Source: Pseudomonadota bacterium | GTDB lineage: Bacteria; Pseudomonadota; Alphaproteobacteria; Rhizobiales; Beijerinckiaceae | Reading direction: 5' to 3' | Assembly: GCA_021813805.1 (NCBI GenBank) | Contig: JAKAJL010000025.1 | Location: 1 to 56,108, forward strand | Length of the DNA stretch: 56,108 nucleotides | Shown: in pieces, positions 33,154-44,450 of the stretch | How the letters are laid out: every line of letters starts with the position of its first letter | How positions within the stretch are numbered: the first letter of the stretch is position 1 | Translations under genes and position numbers: made by a program | The notes under the pieces: model-generated | What the model saw: only the letters and a program-made list of their open reading frames with translations | The model's database searches: none | What the model was told of the DNA's origin: nothing

Positions 33154-34368
33154 ATGAGTGAAAAAAAGCCGATGCTGTCCGTCGAAGAGGCCCTCGCCGC
33201 CATCCTCGTCAATGTGGCGCCGTTGGAAACCGAGGACGCGCCGCTCGCCGTCTGTTACGGGCGGACCCTGGCGCGCGACATCCCCGCGCGGCGCACCCAG
33301 CCGCCCTGTGCGCTTTCGGCCATGGACGGCTATGCCCTGCGCGCGGCGGACGCCGCGGGGCCGTTGCGGATCATCGGCGAATCGGCGGCGGGAAAGGGCT
33401 TTGGCGCGGTCTGCGGCGCGGGCGAGGCGGTGCGGATCTTCACTGGCGCGCCTGTCCCCCACGGCGCCGACGCCGTGCTGATCCAGGAAGAGGCCGAACG
33501 CGACGGCGAAAGTCTTGTCGCGGCGGGACCGGTCAAGGCGGGCGACAATATCCGCGACGTCGGCGTCGATTTCACCGAAGGCGCCATCGTGCTGCGCGCC
33601 GGGCGGCGTCTCGGCCCCGCCGATGTCGCGCTCGCCGCCTCGGCGGACCATGCAACCCTGCCGCTCACGCGCAAACCACGGGTCGCCGTGCTTTCCACCG
33701 GCGACGAACTGGTCCCGCCGGGCGCCCCGCGCGGCCCCGACCAGATCGTCGCCTCCAATGCTTTCGCCGTTCTGGGCCTGATCGCGGCCTCCGGCGGCGA
33801 GCCGCTCGACCTCGGCGTCGTCGGCGACCGCCTCGACCGGATCGAGGCGGCGATCCAGCGCGCGCGCGCCGAAAAGGCCGATGTTCTCGTCACCATCGGC
33901 GGCGCCTCGGTCGGCGACCGCGACCTGGTGCGCGGGGCCTTGGCCCGCGAAGGCATGGAGCTGAGCTTCTGGAAGGTCAGGATGAAGCCGGGAAAACCCC
34001 TGATCCACGGCCATATCGGCCCGATGCGGGTGCTCGGCCTTCCTGGCAATCCGACCTCGGCATCGGTGTGCGGGCATTTGTTCCTGAAGCCGCTGATCCG
34101 GGCGTTGAGCGGCGATCCGAAGGCGGGCGCCGACAGATCGGAGCCCGCCCTGGCCGGCGCTGCCCTGCCGCCGGGGGGCTCGCGTCGCGAATTCTTGCGC
34201 GCCACACTCACCGGAGACGAGGAAGGCCGCCTGATCGCGACCGCGCATGAGAATCAGGATTCCTCGCTCAGTTCGGTGCTGGCTTATTCGCAGGCGCTGA
34301 TCGTGCGCGCCGAAAACGCCGCGCCCGCCCCTCCCGGAGCCCAGGTGCGCGTCATCCGTCTCGACTGA
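33154..34368 (+). CDS. moeA: molybdopterin molybdenumtransferase
   Basis: A 404-aa MoeA-type enzyme that inserts molybdate into adenylylated molybdopterin. Seen: SAMDGYALRA, RIFTGAPVPHGADAVLIQEEAE, VAVLSTGDELVPPG, VTIGGASVGDRDLV, KVRMKPGKPLIHG and LPGNPTSASVCGHLFLKP, in the usual order. The ATG at 33154 (MSEKKPMLSVEEAL) fits family starts; the frame is open 54 nt further up. No other molybdenum cofactor gene is in the window. The 3' end faces the NlpD-like gene across an inverted repeat. Confidence 0.95.
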   Translation: MSEKKPMLSVEEALAAILVNVAPLETEDAPLAVCYGRTLARDIPARRTQPPCALSAMDGYALRAADAAGPLRIIGESAAGKGFGAVCGAGEAVRIFTGAPVPHGADAVLIQEEAERDGESLVAAGPVKAGDNIRDVGVDFTEGAIVLRAGRRLGPADVALAASADHATLPLTRKPRVAVLSTGDELVPPGAPRGPDQIVASNAFAVLGLIAASGGEPLDLGVVGDRLDRIEAAIQRARAEKADVLVTIGGASVGDRDLVRGALAREGMELSFWKVRMKPGKPLIHGHIGPMRVLGLPGNPTSASVCGHLFLKPLIRALSGDPKAGADRSEPALAGAALPPGGSRREFLRATLTGDEEGRLIATAHENQDSSLSSVLAYSQALIVRAENAAPAPPGAQVRVIRLD

Positions 34369-34429
34369 TCGCCCGAAACAATGGAAAGGGGCGACGCGGG
34401 CCTGTCTTTGGACCCTGTCGCCCCCCGCG

Positions 34430-34462
34430 CCTTCTCTGCCGTGTCTCGCGGCTCAGAGAAGG
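34430..34462. terminator. inverted repeat between moeA and the NlpD-like gene
   Basis: CCTTCTCTG (34430-34438) and CAGAGAAGG (34454-34462) make a perfect 9-bp stem with a 15-nt loop, between two convergent genes. A second stem, GGGGCGAC at 34388-34395 with GTCGCCCC at 34417-34424, lies next to it. No T tract follows, so a bidirectional terminator is likely but not certain. Confidence 0.4.
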
Positions 34463-34466
34463 AGTT

Positions 34467-35933
34467 CTACAGCCCCGCCAGATATTTCGACGGATCGACC
34501 GGCTTCGAGCCCTTGCGCAGCTCGAAATGGAGCTGGGGCGAGGAGACGTCGCCGCTCTGACCGGAAAGGGCGATGGTCTGGCCGCGCCGGACGCTTTGGC
34601 CGCGCTTGACTTCCAGCGAACCGTTGTTGGCATAGGCCGAGACGAAGCCGTTGGGATGGCGGATCAGCACGAGATTGCCATAGCCTTTGAGTTCGCTTCC
34701 GGCGTAAACGACCGTGCCGCTTTCCGCCGCCTTGACCTGCGTGCCTTCGGGCACCGATATGTTGATGCCGTCATTGCCGCCGGAGCCGAAGCCCTGGATC
34801 ACCCGGCCGCGCGCCGGCCACCGGAATTCCGGATTGGCCGTGTCGGAATCGGCCGACATGGCCGGGGGCGGCAGGCTCGCCGTCGCGGTCGCGTCGCTCT
34901 TGGCGGACGGCATGGCGGCGATCGGGGCGGAGGAAGCGCTCTGAGCGACCTTGTTGGCTGGCGCAAGCCGCGTCGCGGATTGTTCGGCGCCGCCGCCGCG
35001 GCGTTTTTCCTTTTCCGCCTTGAGCTGCGCGATATGAGCCGCCTTGTCCTGCACGGCCTTTTCTCGAGCGGCCTTTTCCTCGGCCAGCCGAGCGGCCTTT
35101 CTCGCCATGCGAGCTTCGGCGGGGGACAGAGCCGCGTTCCGCGCGGCTTGTTTGCCTTCGCTCCAGCGCAGATGTTCGCCTTTCCGGGCCTGGGCCAGCT
35201 CCTCGCCGACAAGCGAGCGCGAGCCCAGGCGCTGAGTTTCAGCCCGCGCGATTCGTTCGGGCGCACGGCGCCCCACGGGCGCTATCGGCGCGGGCGCCGC
35301 CGACGCGGTCCGCCCGCCCTTGGCCTGATAGACCGGGATGGTCAGCCGTGAGCCGGGAGCCAGGTGGGCGTGAGACTTATAGCCGTTCAGCGTGAGGAGG
35401 GTCGCGACCGGCACGCCGTAGCGCTGGGCGATGATCTCGGCGGTTTCGCCCTCCGCGACGACGACCGGCGTGCCGCCATCGGCGGTCCAGCCGCCGATCG
35501 AATTGGGATTGGCCCGCAATGCGTAAGTCGGACGCGGCGCCGTCGCCGAGAGCGGAGCTGGCGTGGAATAGGTCGCGGATGGGGTCACCGGCGCGAGCGG
35601 CGCGCTGGCGATTGGCTCGGGCGGAACGGGATGGTTGTACTGCGGCGCGCGAAACGCCGCGGCGCCCCTGGACGAAGGAGCCGCCGGAGCCGGCTGTGAA
35701 TCGAAGGGCCGGAAGGCGTCCGAAAAGAAATTGGACACCTTCGTTATCGGCGACGGCGGAGAATCGATGGAGCCGGTCGGCGTTCGATCGACGCGCGGAT
35801 TGGAACTGGCATATGGCGTCCCGAACGAATTGCCGAATTGGCTGGTCTCGGAACATCCAGCCAAAAGGACCGTGGCCACGCCGATCAGGGCCACCCGGAA
35901 CGCGCCTCCGGCATTCTTAACCCCAGCACTCAT
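34467..35933 (-). CDS. NlpD-like lipoprotein: LysM plus degenerate LytM (M23) domain
   Basis: About 488 aa. A lipoprotein signal (VALIGVATVLLAGC, lipidated Cys about residue 27), a Ser/Pro-rich region, a LysM domain (about 155-205; VVAEGETAEIIAQRYGVPVATLLTLNGY), a charged Ala/Lys/Glu-rich coiled-coil segment, and a C-terminal LytM domain. The LytM zinc ligands are missing: NDGINIS replaces HxGxD, YANN replaces YAHN, and SPQLHFELR lacks the first His of HxH. That is the pattern of non-enzymatic amidase activators such as NlpD. It follows surE and pcm, as nlpD does in E. coli. Start at 35933; 35969 is an in-frame alternative. Confidence 0.88.
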   Translation of the reverse strand: MSAGVKNAGGAFRVALIGVATVLLAGCSETSQFGNSFGTPYASSNPRVDRTPTGSIDSPPSPITKVSNFFSDAFRPFDSQPAPAAPSSRGAAAFRAPQYNHPVPPEPIASAPLAPVTPSATYSTPAPLSATAPRPTYALRANPNSIGGWTADGGTPVVVAEGETAEIIAQRYGVPVATLLTLNGYKSHAHLAPGSRLTIPVYQAKGGRTASAAPAPIAPVGRRAPERIARAETQRLGSRSLVGEELAQARKGEHLRWSEGKQAARNAALSPAEARMARKAARLAEEKAAREKAVQDKAAHIAQLKAEKEKRRGGGAEQSATRLAPANKVAQSASSAPIAAMPSAKSDATATASLPPPAMSADSDTANPEFRWPARGRVIQGFGSGGNDGINISVPEGTQVKAAESGTVVYAGSELKGYGNLVLIRHPNGFVSAYANNGSLEVKRGQSVRRGQTIALSGQSGDVSSPQLHFELRKGSKPVDPSKYLAGL

Positions 35934-36049
35934 CACGCATCCCACCCACGCTTTAACCAACAGACGCAATTTAGGCGCCGGGCGGTTAAAGGAGCGTTTA
36001 AGATGAATCCTTGTTCAGCAAATCGTCGGTCGAAAGCAATTCGTCGGGC

Positions 36050-36736
36050 TTAACGATCGTTGAAGACGCCGCGCAGCAGGCGCTGCGCCCGCCAGGGGCC
36101 GAGACTGCGCTCGTCGAGGGCGCCGGAGGGGGCGCGGTCGAGCCGGACCAGCTCGCAACGCTCCTCCCCTGCGCGCCGGCGCGGGCCGACGAGAACCGCG
36201 CCTTCCGCGAGCGCGCCGGCGATCGCCGCGGGAATCTCGTCGAAGGCGCCATGGACGAGGATTCGGTCGAACAGGCCATAGGACGGGGAAAGCTCGAAAC
36301 CGTCGGCCCAGAGCACCGCGACATTGGCGACCCGCAGCCGCTCCAGCCGCGCCCGCGCATCCAGCGCCAGCCGCTCGAAACAATCGACGCTCACCACTTC
36401 GCGGCCGAGCATCGCCAGAACCTTGGCCGAAAAACCGGAACCGGCGCCGATTTCGAGGATGCGGCTGCCGGGCCGGGGATCCAGCGCCGCGATCATCCGC
36501 GCCAGCACGGACGGCGATTCCATGGTCTGACCGAAGGGCAAGGGCACGGCGACATCGCGCAAGGCGAGATCGGCGAAGGCCGGGCCGACGAAATTTTCGC
36601 GCGGCGCGGCCTCCAGGGCTCGCAACAGCGCCAAATCCATGTCGCCGCGCGCGCGCAAGCGCATCGACAGCTGGGCCTTGGCCTCCGCCCGCGCCGAAGC
36701 CGTGACTGATGGATAAGACCCGGGGGGCTGCGCCAT
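36050..36736 (-). CDS. pcm: protein-L-isoaspartate O-methyltransferase
   Basis: A 228-aa repair methyltransferase acting on isoaspartyl residues of aged proteins. Seen: RENFVGPAFADLALRDVAVPLPFGQTMESPSV, then motif I ILEIGAGSGFSAKVLA and VVSVDCFERLA. The GQT-S substrate loop, typical of the family, is present. It lies just downstream of surE on the same strand with only a few bases between, and upstream of the NlpD-like gene. Confidence 0.92.
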   Translation of the reverse strand: MAQPPGSYPSVTASARAEAKAQLSMRLRARGDMDLALLRALEAAPRENFVGPAFADLALRDVAVPLPFGQTMESPSVLARMIAALDPRPGSRILEIGAGSGFSAKVLAMLGREVVSVDCFERLALDARARLERLRVANVAVLWADGFELSPSYGLFDRILVHGAFDEIPAAIAGALAEGAVLVGPRRRAGEERCELVRLDRAPSGALDERSLGPWRAQRLLRGVFNDR

Positions 36737-36743
36737 CGCGATG

Positions 36744-37496
36744 TCAGCCGAAAGCGCCGGCGAAATGGGCGACCGCCGGATCGTCGGTCAGGTCAAGCCG
36801 CAAGGGCGTCACCGAAATGCGGTTCTGCGCCACGGCCTCCAGATCGGTGCCCTCGCCCGCCGTGAACCGCGGCTTTTCGAAAGCGATCCAGTAATAGGGA
36901 TTGCCGCGCCCGTCGAACCGCGCCTCGATCTTCATCAATTCCTGTTCGCGCCGGCCCTGCCGCGTCAGGGCCACGCCCTGCACGGCGGAAGGTTCGCAGG
37001 CCGGAAAATTGACATTCATCAGCACGCCGGGGGGAAAGCCGCGCGCCACGATTTTCTGGATCAGATCGGGCGCCAGGGTCTCGGCGCAGCTCCACGGCGT
37101 TCCGGCGGGCGAATAGCATTGCGACAGAGCGATCGAGGGAAAGCCGAGCAATGTGCCTTCCATCGCCCCGGCGATGGTGCCCGAATAGGTCACGTCCTCG
37201 GCGACGTTCTGGCCCTTGTTGACGCCGGACAGGATCAGGTCCGGCGGCGAATCGATCATCAGCTTGCGCAGGCCCATGATGACGCAATCGGTCGGCGTGC
37301 CTTTCACGGCGTAATGGCGCTCGGTGATCTTGCGCAGGCGCAAGGGGTCGGACAGCGACAGGGAATGGGCCACCCCCGACTGGTCGGTCTCCGGCGCCAC
37401 CACCATCACCTCGTCGGCCAAAGCCTTGGCGATGCGCTCCAGGACCTTGAGCCCCGGCGCATGGACGCCGTCGTCATTGGTGATGAGAATGCGCAT
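36744..37496 (-). CDS. surE: 5'/3'-nucleotidase SurE
   Basis: A 250-aa metal-dependent nucleoside monophosphatase. The N-terminus MRILITNDDGVHAPGL carries the metal-binding DD; VVAPETDQSGVAHSLSL has the conserved Ser, and LILSGVNKGQNVAEDVTYSGTIAGAMEG the conserved Asn. Normal length. It is part of serS-surE-pcm-nlpD-like, a gene order found across alphaproteobacteria. Confidence 0.97.
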   Translation of the reverse strand: MRILITNDDGVHAPGLKVLERIAKALADEVMVVAPETDQSGVAHSLSLSDPLRLRKITERHYAVKGTPTDCVIMGLRKLMIDSPPDLILSGVNKGQNVAEDVTYSGTIAGAMEGTLLGFPSIALSQCYSPAGTPWSCAETLAPDLIQKIVARGFPPGVLMNVNFPACEPSAVQGVALTRQGRREQELMKIEARFDGRGNPYYWIAFEKPRFTAGEGTDLEAVAQNRISVTPLRLDLTDDPAVAHFAGAFG

Positions 37497-37573
37497 CTTG
37501 TCCCACCCGATTCGAAATCAGGAGGCCTTATAGCGCGCGTCTCGCCGGGAAGCAGCTTTTTTGGCGCCGCCGC

Positions 37574-39790
<2,217 letters not shown>

Positions 39791-39794
<4 letters not shown>

Positions 39795-40207
39795 GCGGGC
39801 TTCCCAGCCTGCGGCGCCGATACTGGCCCCGGGGCCACCGGCTCGGGCGCGGGCGGAGGCTGATCCTCGACGATGATGAGCCCCGCGGGCGCCGACGGCT
39901 GCTCCGGGATTGCCGGAGGCGTCTCGACTTTCGGCGCCGCCGGCGCCTCCAGCATGTCGGCGACGCGGTTCAACGCGCCTTCCATCGACGATTTTTGCTT
40001 CAGGTCGTTGAGGCTCTCACGAATTTGCGTCAGTTCGGCCTCACGCATGGCTTCGTGGAACTGGCTCTGGAAATCACTCGCCATCCGCCGCGCCTGTCCG
40101 ACCAGGCGGCCGAGCATGCGCAAGGCCTCGGGGAGATCCTTGGGCGGAATGAAGATCAGGGCCACGACGCCGATCAGCAGCAGCTTGCCCACATCGAAAT
40201 CGAACAT
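39791..40207 (-). CDS. tatB: twin-arginine translocase subunit TatB
   Basis: A 138-aa protein with one N-terminal membrane helix (FDFDVGKLLLIGVVALIFI), the conserved P of IPPKDLPEALR, then an amphipathic helix (LGRLVGQARRMASDF) and an acidic/proline-rich tail. The ATG at 40207 gives the canonical MFDFDVGKLL start; an upstream in-frame ATG at 40255 is rejected. Overlaps tatC by 4 nt. Confidence 0.95.
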
Positions 40208-40334
40208 CGAAGCCTCGCCGGCAATCGCGTCCCGCGCCGACCGCCCAAAAGCCAACAGCTCGCCAATAACTGGATGAAGGCGCGTGAAATCCCGAAGTTT
40301 GGCGAAACGTCCGGAAAAAAGACCGATTAAGTGT

Positions 40335-40571
40335 TCAGCCCGCCTTGTTCACGTCGCGCGACGCATCCACGGGCGTCGTCGCCTGATGTTCGATGGTGCG
40401 CGGCGTCTCGGCGGGCTTTGCCGGCGTATCGTCGTCGGCGAGCCCCTTCTTGAAGGCTTTGACGCCCTTGGCGACGTCGCCCATGATGTCGGAAATCTTG
40501 CCCTTGCCGCCGAACAGGATGAGCACGACCACGCCGACGAGAAGCCAATGGAACAACGACATACCGCCCAT
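40335..40571 (-). CDS. tatA: twin-arginine translocase subunit TatA
   Basis: A 78-aa pore-forming subunit: a short membrane helix ([16 protein letters not shown]), the [25 protein letters not shown] hinge and amphipathic helix, and a charged tail. The start at 40571 has GGAGG nine nt upstream; MSLFHW at 40562 is the alternative. First gene of the tatABC-serS-surE-pcm-nlpD-like series, 127 nt before tatB. Confidence 0.94.
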   Translation of the reverse strand: MGGMSLFHWLLVGVVVLILFGGKGKISDIMGDVAKGVKAFKKGLADDDTPAKPAETPRTIEHQATTPVDASRDVNKAG

Positions 40572-40845
40572 GACGGCGAACCTCCAAACAGCCCGCGTCC
40601 TGACATCGAACGCGCTTTCTTCCGGCCAAACTAATGCGCGGAAAAGGCAAAAACAAGCTTCGCTTAGATTGGGGATAAGTTCCGCCCGGCGCGATGCGCG
40701 ATTATGACCCTTCAAAAGCCATGCTAAACAGATTAAGAGCAGACGCCGAGAATCGCTTTGGGCGAAAGACCCGCGCCAATCCCTAGCCCGATTGCGCCTC
40801 GCGGGACGCGCCAAAGGCCGGTCAAATTTCACGAAGGCCCACAGA

Positions 40846-41358
40846 ATGAGCAGAACAAGCGCCTCAGCCGCCAAAACCGCCCGAGCCGGTCAAACTTCCG
40901 ACAAGGTCGACGCCAAGCTGGTGCGCGAGATCGCGACCCTGTTGAGCGAGACCGACCTGACCGAGATCGAGGTGGAAAAGGGCGACCTGCGGATCCGGGT
41001 GGCGCGCCAGTCGAGCTTCGTGGCGCCAACCGTCATTCCCGCGCCCGCGTCTGTTCCGGTCTATGCGCCCGCCGCGCAGCATCATGCGCCCCCCGCCGAG
41101 CCCGCGGCGCCGGTCGTGGACCATGCCGACGCGCTGAAATCGCCCATGGTCGGCACCGTCTATCTGCGCCCAAGTCCCGACGCCAAGCCCTTCATCGAAA
41201 TCGGCTCCCACGTTTCCATCGGCCAGAAAGTGCTGCTGGTCGAGGCGATGAAAACGTTCAACGACATTGTCGCGCACAAGACCGGCACGGTGACCGCCAT
41301 CCTGGTCGAGGACGCGCAGCCGGTCGAATACGACCAGCCGTTGCTGGTCATTTCCTGA
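40846..41358 (+). CDS. accB: acetyl-CoA carboxylase biotin carboxyl carrier protein
   Basis: A 170-aa BCCP subunit of acetyl-CoA carboxylase for fatty acid synthesis. The N-terminal domain ([29 protein letters not shown]) is followed by a Pro/Ala linker and the biotinyl domain with the biotin-accepting K136 in [10 protein letters not shown]. The ATG at 40846 is preferred over an in-frame ATG at 40792. Its stop overlaps the accC start (TGATG). Confidence 0.97.
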   Translation: MSRTSASAAKTARAGQTSDKVDAKLVREIATLLSETDLTEIEVEKGDLRIRVARQSSFVAPTVIPAPASVPVYAPAAQHHAPPAEPAAPVVDHADALKSPMVGTVYLRPSPDAKPFIEIGSHVSIGQKVLLVEAMKTFNDIVAHKTGTVTAILVEDAQPVEYDQPLLVIS

Positions 41359-42710
41359 TGTTCGAGAAGATTCTCATCGCCAATCGCGGCGAAATCGCCC
41401 TCCGCATCCTGCGCGCGGCTAAGGAGCTCGGAATCGCCACCGTCGCCGTCCATTCGACCGCCGACGCCGAGGCCATGCATGTGAAGCTGGCCGACGAATC
41501 GGTGTGCATCGGGCCGCCGGCGGCGCGCGACTCCTATCTCAACATCCCGGCGCTGCTCGCGGCCTGCGAGATCACCGGCGCCGACGCCGTCCATCCTGGC
41601 TACGGCTTCCTCTCGGAAAACGCCAAATTCGCCGAAATCCTGGCCGATCACGACATCGGCTTCATCGGCCCCAAGGCCGAACATATCCGCATCATGGGCG
41701 ACAAGATCGAGGCCAAGCGCACGGCCCGCGCCCTTGGCATTCCCTGCGTGCCCGGGTCCGAAGGCGGCGTGTCCGACGACGCCGAGGCCATGCGCGTGGC
41801 CGGGGACATCGGCTATCCGGTGCTGGTGAAGGCGGCGGCCGGGGGCGGTGGCCGAGGCATGAAGGTCGCGCGGACCGCCGCGGACCTGTCCGAGGCCCTC
41901 GCGGTCGCCCGGGCCGAGGCCAAGGCCGCCTTCGGCGACGACGCGGTCTATCTTGAAAAATATCTCGAAAAGCCGCGCCATATCGAAATCCAGATTCTCG
42001 GCGACGGCCAGGGCCGCGCCGTCCATGTCGGCGAACGCGACTGTTCGCTCCAGCGCCGCCACCAGAAGGTGCTGGAAGAGACGCCCTCGCCCGCGTTGAA
42101 CCAGGACCAGCGCAACCACATCGGCGAGATCTGCGCCGAGGCCATGCGCAAGCTGCGCTATTCGGGCGCCGGAACCATCGAATTCCTCTATGAGAACGGC
42201 GAATTCTTCTTCATCGAGATGAACACCCGCATCCAGGTCGAGCATCCGATCACCGAAATGATCTCCGGGCTCGACCTGCTCGTGGAGCAGATCAAGATCG
42301 CCAGCGGCGCGCCGCTGAGCTTCACCCAAGCCGATCTCGAATTGCGCGGCCACGCCATCGAATGCCGCGTCAACGCCGAGAACCCGGCGACCTTCCGCCC
42401 CTCGCCCGGCAGGATCCTATACTACCACCCTCCAGGCGGCGTCGGCGTGCGCGTCGATTCGGCGGTCTATCAGGGCTATACGATTCCGCCGTACTACGAT
42501 TCTCTGGTCGGCAAGCTGATCGTGCAGGGGCGCACCCGCATCGAGGCGCTGATGCGCCTGCGCCGCGCCCTCGACGAGTTCATCGTGGACGGGATCGACA
42601 CGACCCTGCCTCTGTTCCGCGCTCTGGTGCGCAACGCCGACATCCAGGACGGCGCCTATGACATCCATTGGCTGGAGAATTTCCTGGCCAAGGGCGGCAT
42701 GGAAAGCTGA
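41358..42710 (+). CDS. accC: biotin carboxylase subunit of acetyl-CoA carboxylase
   Basis: A 450-aa ATP-grasp enzyme that carboxylates biotin on AccB. N-terminal [34 protein letters not shown]; the glycine-rich ATP loop [62 protein letters not shown]; and [13 protein letters not shown]. Canonical length. It overlaps accB by one nucleotide and abuts the following small gene. Confidence 0.98.
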   Translation: MFEKILIANRGEIALRILRAAKELGIATVAVHSTADAEAMHVKLADESVCIGPPAARDSYLNIPALLAACEITGADAVHPGYGFLSENAKFAEILADHDIGFIGPKAEHIRIMGDKIEAKRTARALGIPCVPGSEGGVSDDAEAMRVAGDIGYPVLVKAAAGGGGRGMKVARTAADLSEALAVARAEAKAAFGDDAVYLEKYLEKPRHIEIQILGDGQGRAVHVGERDCSLQRRHQKVLEETPSPALNQDQRNHIGEICAEAMRKLRYSGAGTIEFLYENGEFFFIEMNTRIQVEHPITEMISGLDLLVEQIKIASGAPLSFTQADLELRGHAIECRVNAENPATFRPSPGRILYYHPPGGVGVRVDSAVYQGYTIPPYYDSLVGKLIVQGRTRIEALMRLRRALDEFIVDGIDTTLPLFRALVRNADIQDGAYDIHWLENFLAKGGMES

Positions 42711-43139
42711 GTGAAGGTCGCCGCCGTCCTTCTCACCCTGTTCGCGCTCGTCGGCGCGGCGTTCTGGCTTTTCGGCGCCTCGGCGTCGACCCCCGCCCTG
42801 ATCGCCGGCCTGCCCGACGACGGCATGCGCGGCGCGCCCTGCCCGGCGCGCACGATCGCCGAGGAAAAGGCCTGGCTGAAACATGGCGTCCCGCCGCCCG
42901 CCGCGCTGGCGCGGAAATTGCGCCAAAATTTTCCGCTCGGCTCGGACGCGGGCGCGCTGGAGGCTTTGTTGACGGCCCAAGGGTTCGAATTGTTCCCGCC
43001 CTGCCCCAATGACGAGAGCGTCTTCGGCGCCCGCTGGCTCAGCCGGCGCTGGGGCGAGCCCGACGCCTATGTTTTCTGGCGCGCCGACGACGCCGGGAAG
43101 CTGACCTTCCTCGACGGGCAGGTCAGCCGGACGCCGTGA
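42711..43139 (+). CDS. small membrane-anchored hypothetical protein
   Basis: A 142-aa protein starting with GTG directly after the accC stop (TGAGTG), so it is probably translated from the accBC mRNA. An N-terminal hydrophobic helix (VAAVLLTLFALVGAAFWLF) is followed by a soluble part with two cysteines (RGAPCPARTI and FPPCPNDES) and a C-terminal VFWRADDAGKLTFLDGQVS. I do not recognise a family. It probably faces the periplasm. Confidence 0.6.
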   Translation: MKVAAVLLTLFALVGAAFWLFGASASTPALIAGLPDDGMRGAPCPARTIAEEKAWLKHGVPPPAALARKLRQNFPLGSDAGALEALLTAQGFELFPPCPNDESVFGARWLSRRWGEPDAYVFWRADDAGKLTFLDGQVSRTP

Positions 43140-43227
43140 GGTCTTCCCGCCCCCGAGACCGGATCGCGCTTGAGACGCGGGCGCGAAAAGCCTAGACGAA
43201 AGCGATCGCAACTTCTCGCTGGCGGCC

Positions 43228-44106
43228 ATGACCACCTCCGATTCGACCGAAAACTTGCTGGCCCGCATCGCCGAGGCGCTGGAGCGTCTGAGCCCGCCTA
43301 CGCCCTCCCGCCCCGATTTCGCCGCCGCCGACGCCTTCGTCTGGCGCGCGGAGGCCGAAACGCTGGCTCCCGTGAAAAAGGTCAGCCGGGTTGACGTGGG
43401 CCTGTTGCGCGGGGTCGACTATCTGCGCGACCAGCTTTTGGGCAACACCGAGCGATTCGCGCGCGGACTACCGGCCAATAATGTGCTGCTGTGGGGCGCG
43501 CGCGGCATGGGCAAATCGTCACTGGTCAAGGCCGCCCACGCCGAAGTCAACGCCCGGCTGGGCGGGACGCGGGATTGCTTCGGCCTCAAGCTGATCGAAA
43601 TCCACCGCGAGGACATCGAATCGCTCCCCGCCCTGATGGCTGTGCTGCGCGATGCCGACGGGCGCTTCATCGTCTTCTGCGACGACCTGTCCTTCGACGG
43701 CGGCGACGCCTCATACAAGTCGCTCAAGGCGGCGCTCGAAGGCGGGGTCGAGGGGCGGCCCGCCAATGTCCTGTTCTACGCCACCTCCAACCGCCGCCAT
43801 CTCCTGCCGCGGGAGATGATGGACAACGAACGCTCCACCGCGATCAATCCAGGCGAGGCGGTCGAGGAAAAGGTCTCGTTGTCGGATCGTTTCGGGCTAT
43901 GGCTCGGCTTTCACAAATGCAGCCAGGACGATTACCTCGCCATGGTCTTCGGCTATGTCGACCACTATCAGCTTTCGGCGCCGGAGGAGCGGATTCGGAC
44001 CGAGGCGCTGGAATGGGCGATCACCCGCGGGTCTCGTTCGGGCCGCGTGGCGTTCCAATATATCCAGGATCTCGCGGGAAGGCTCGGGCGCGGGCTGGAC
44101 GGCTAG
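43228..44106 (+). CDS. DUF815 P-loop ATPase
   Basis: A 292-aa AAA-type ATPase of the DUF815 family. Walker A is GARGMGKSS (90-98), Walker B FIVFCDDLSF, sensor-1 like FYATSNRRHLLPREM, and a later GLWLGFHKCSQDDYLAMV and C-terminal arginine SGRVAFQ region. The N-terminal 80 residues are family-typical. No specific function is established for the family to my knowledge. Its TAG stop overlaps the TAG stop of the convergent next gene within a CTAG. Confidence 0.88.
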   Translation: MTTSDSTENLLARIAEALERLSPPTPSRPDFAAADAFVWRAEAETLAPVKKVSRVDVGLLRGVDYLRDQLLGNTERFARGLPANNVLLWGARGMGKSSLVKAAHAEVNARLGGTRDCFGLKLIEIHREDIESLPALMAVLRDADGRFIVFCDDLSFDGGDASYKSLKAALEGGVEGRPANVLFYATSNRRHLLPREMMDNERSTAINPGEAVEEKVSLSDRFGLWLGFHKCSQDDYLAMVFGYVDHYQLSAPEERIRTEALEWAITRGSRSGRVAFQYIQDLAGRLGRGLDG

Positions 44107-44450
44107 CTCGCTTTCTTCCGGCTGCTCCGCGTTGCGCCGTGCGTCGCGCTCTTGCGCGCCGTCGACCTTGCCCTTTCGAGATCGCCGCGGGCGCGCGTTT
44201 CAAGCGCCGCGCGTATTTCACCCTGGATCGCCGGAAGCTCGCCCTTCAAACGGTCGCGTTCGTCCATGGCCGCGCCGAGTTCGCCCAGAATATTGTCGTA
44301 AAAAGCCGCGAGTCCGGGCAAGGGATCGCCGCGCCCATCCTCGAGAAGCGCCTTGAGCCGCTCGGCTTCGGCAAGGCGGGCTTTGACGCGTTCGCGATGG
44401 CGCCGCTGCTTTTCGGCGCCAGTGAGAGGCCGAGTGCCAATTTGACGCAT
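44103..44450 (-). CDS. small basic coiled-coil hypothetical protein
   Basis: A 115-aa protein, rich in Arg/Lys/Glu/Ala. It opens MRQIGTRPLTGAEKQRRHRERVKARLAEAERLKALLE, a helix with regular charged repeats, and ends with a basic Ser/Arg/Lys tail. No known domain recognised; the N-terminal basic helix might bind nucleic acid. It converges on the DUF815 gene and shares the CTAG at their stops. An AT-rich intergenic region lies upstream. Confidence 0.5.
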   Translation of the reverse strand: MRQIGTRPLTGAEKQRRHRERVKARLAEAERLKALLEDGRGDPLPGLAAFYDNILGELGAAMDERDRLKGELPAIQGEIRAALETRARGDLERARSTARKSATHGATRSSRKKAS

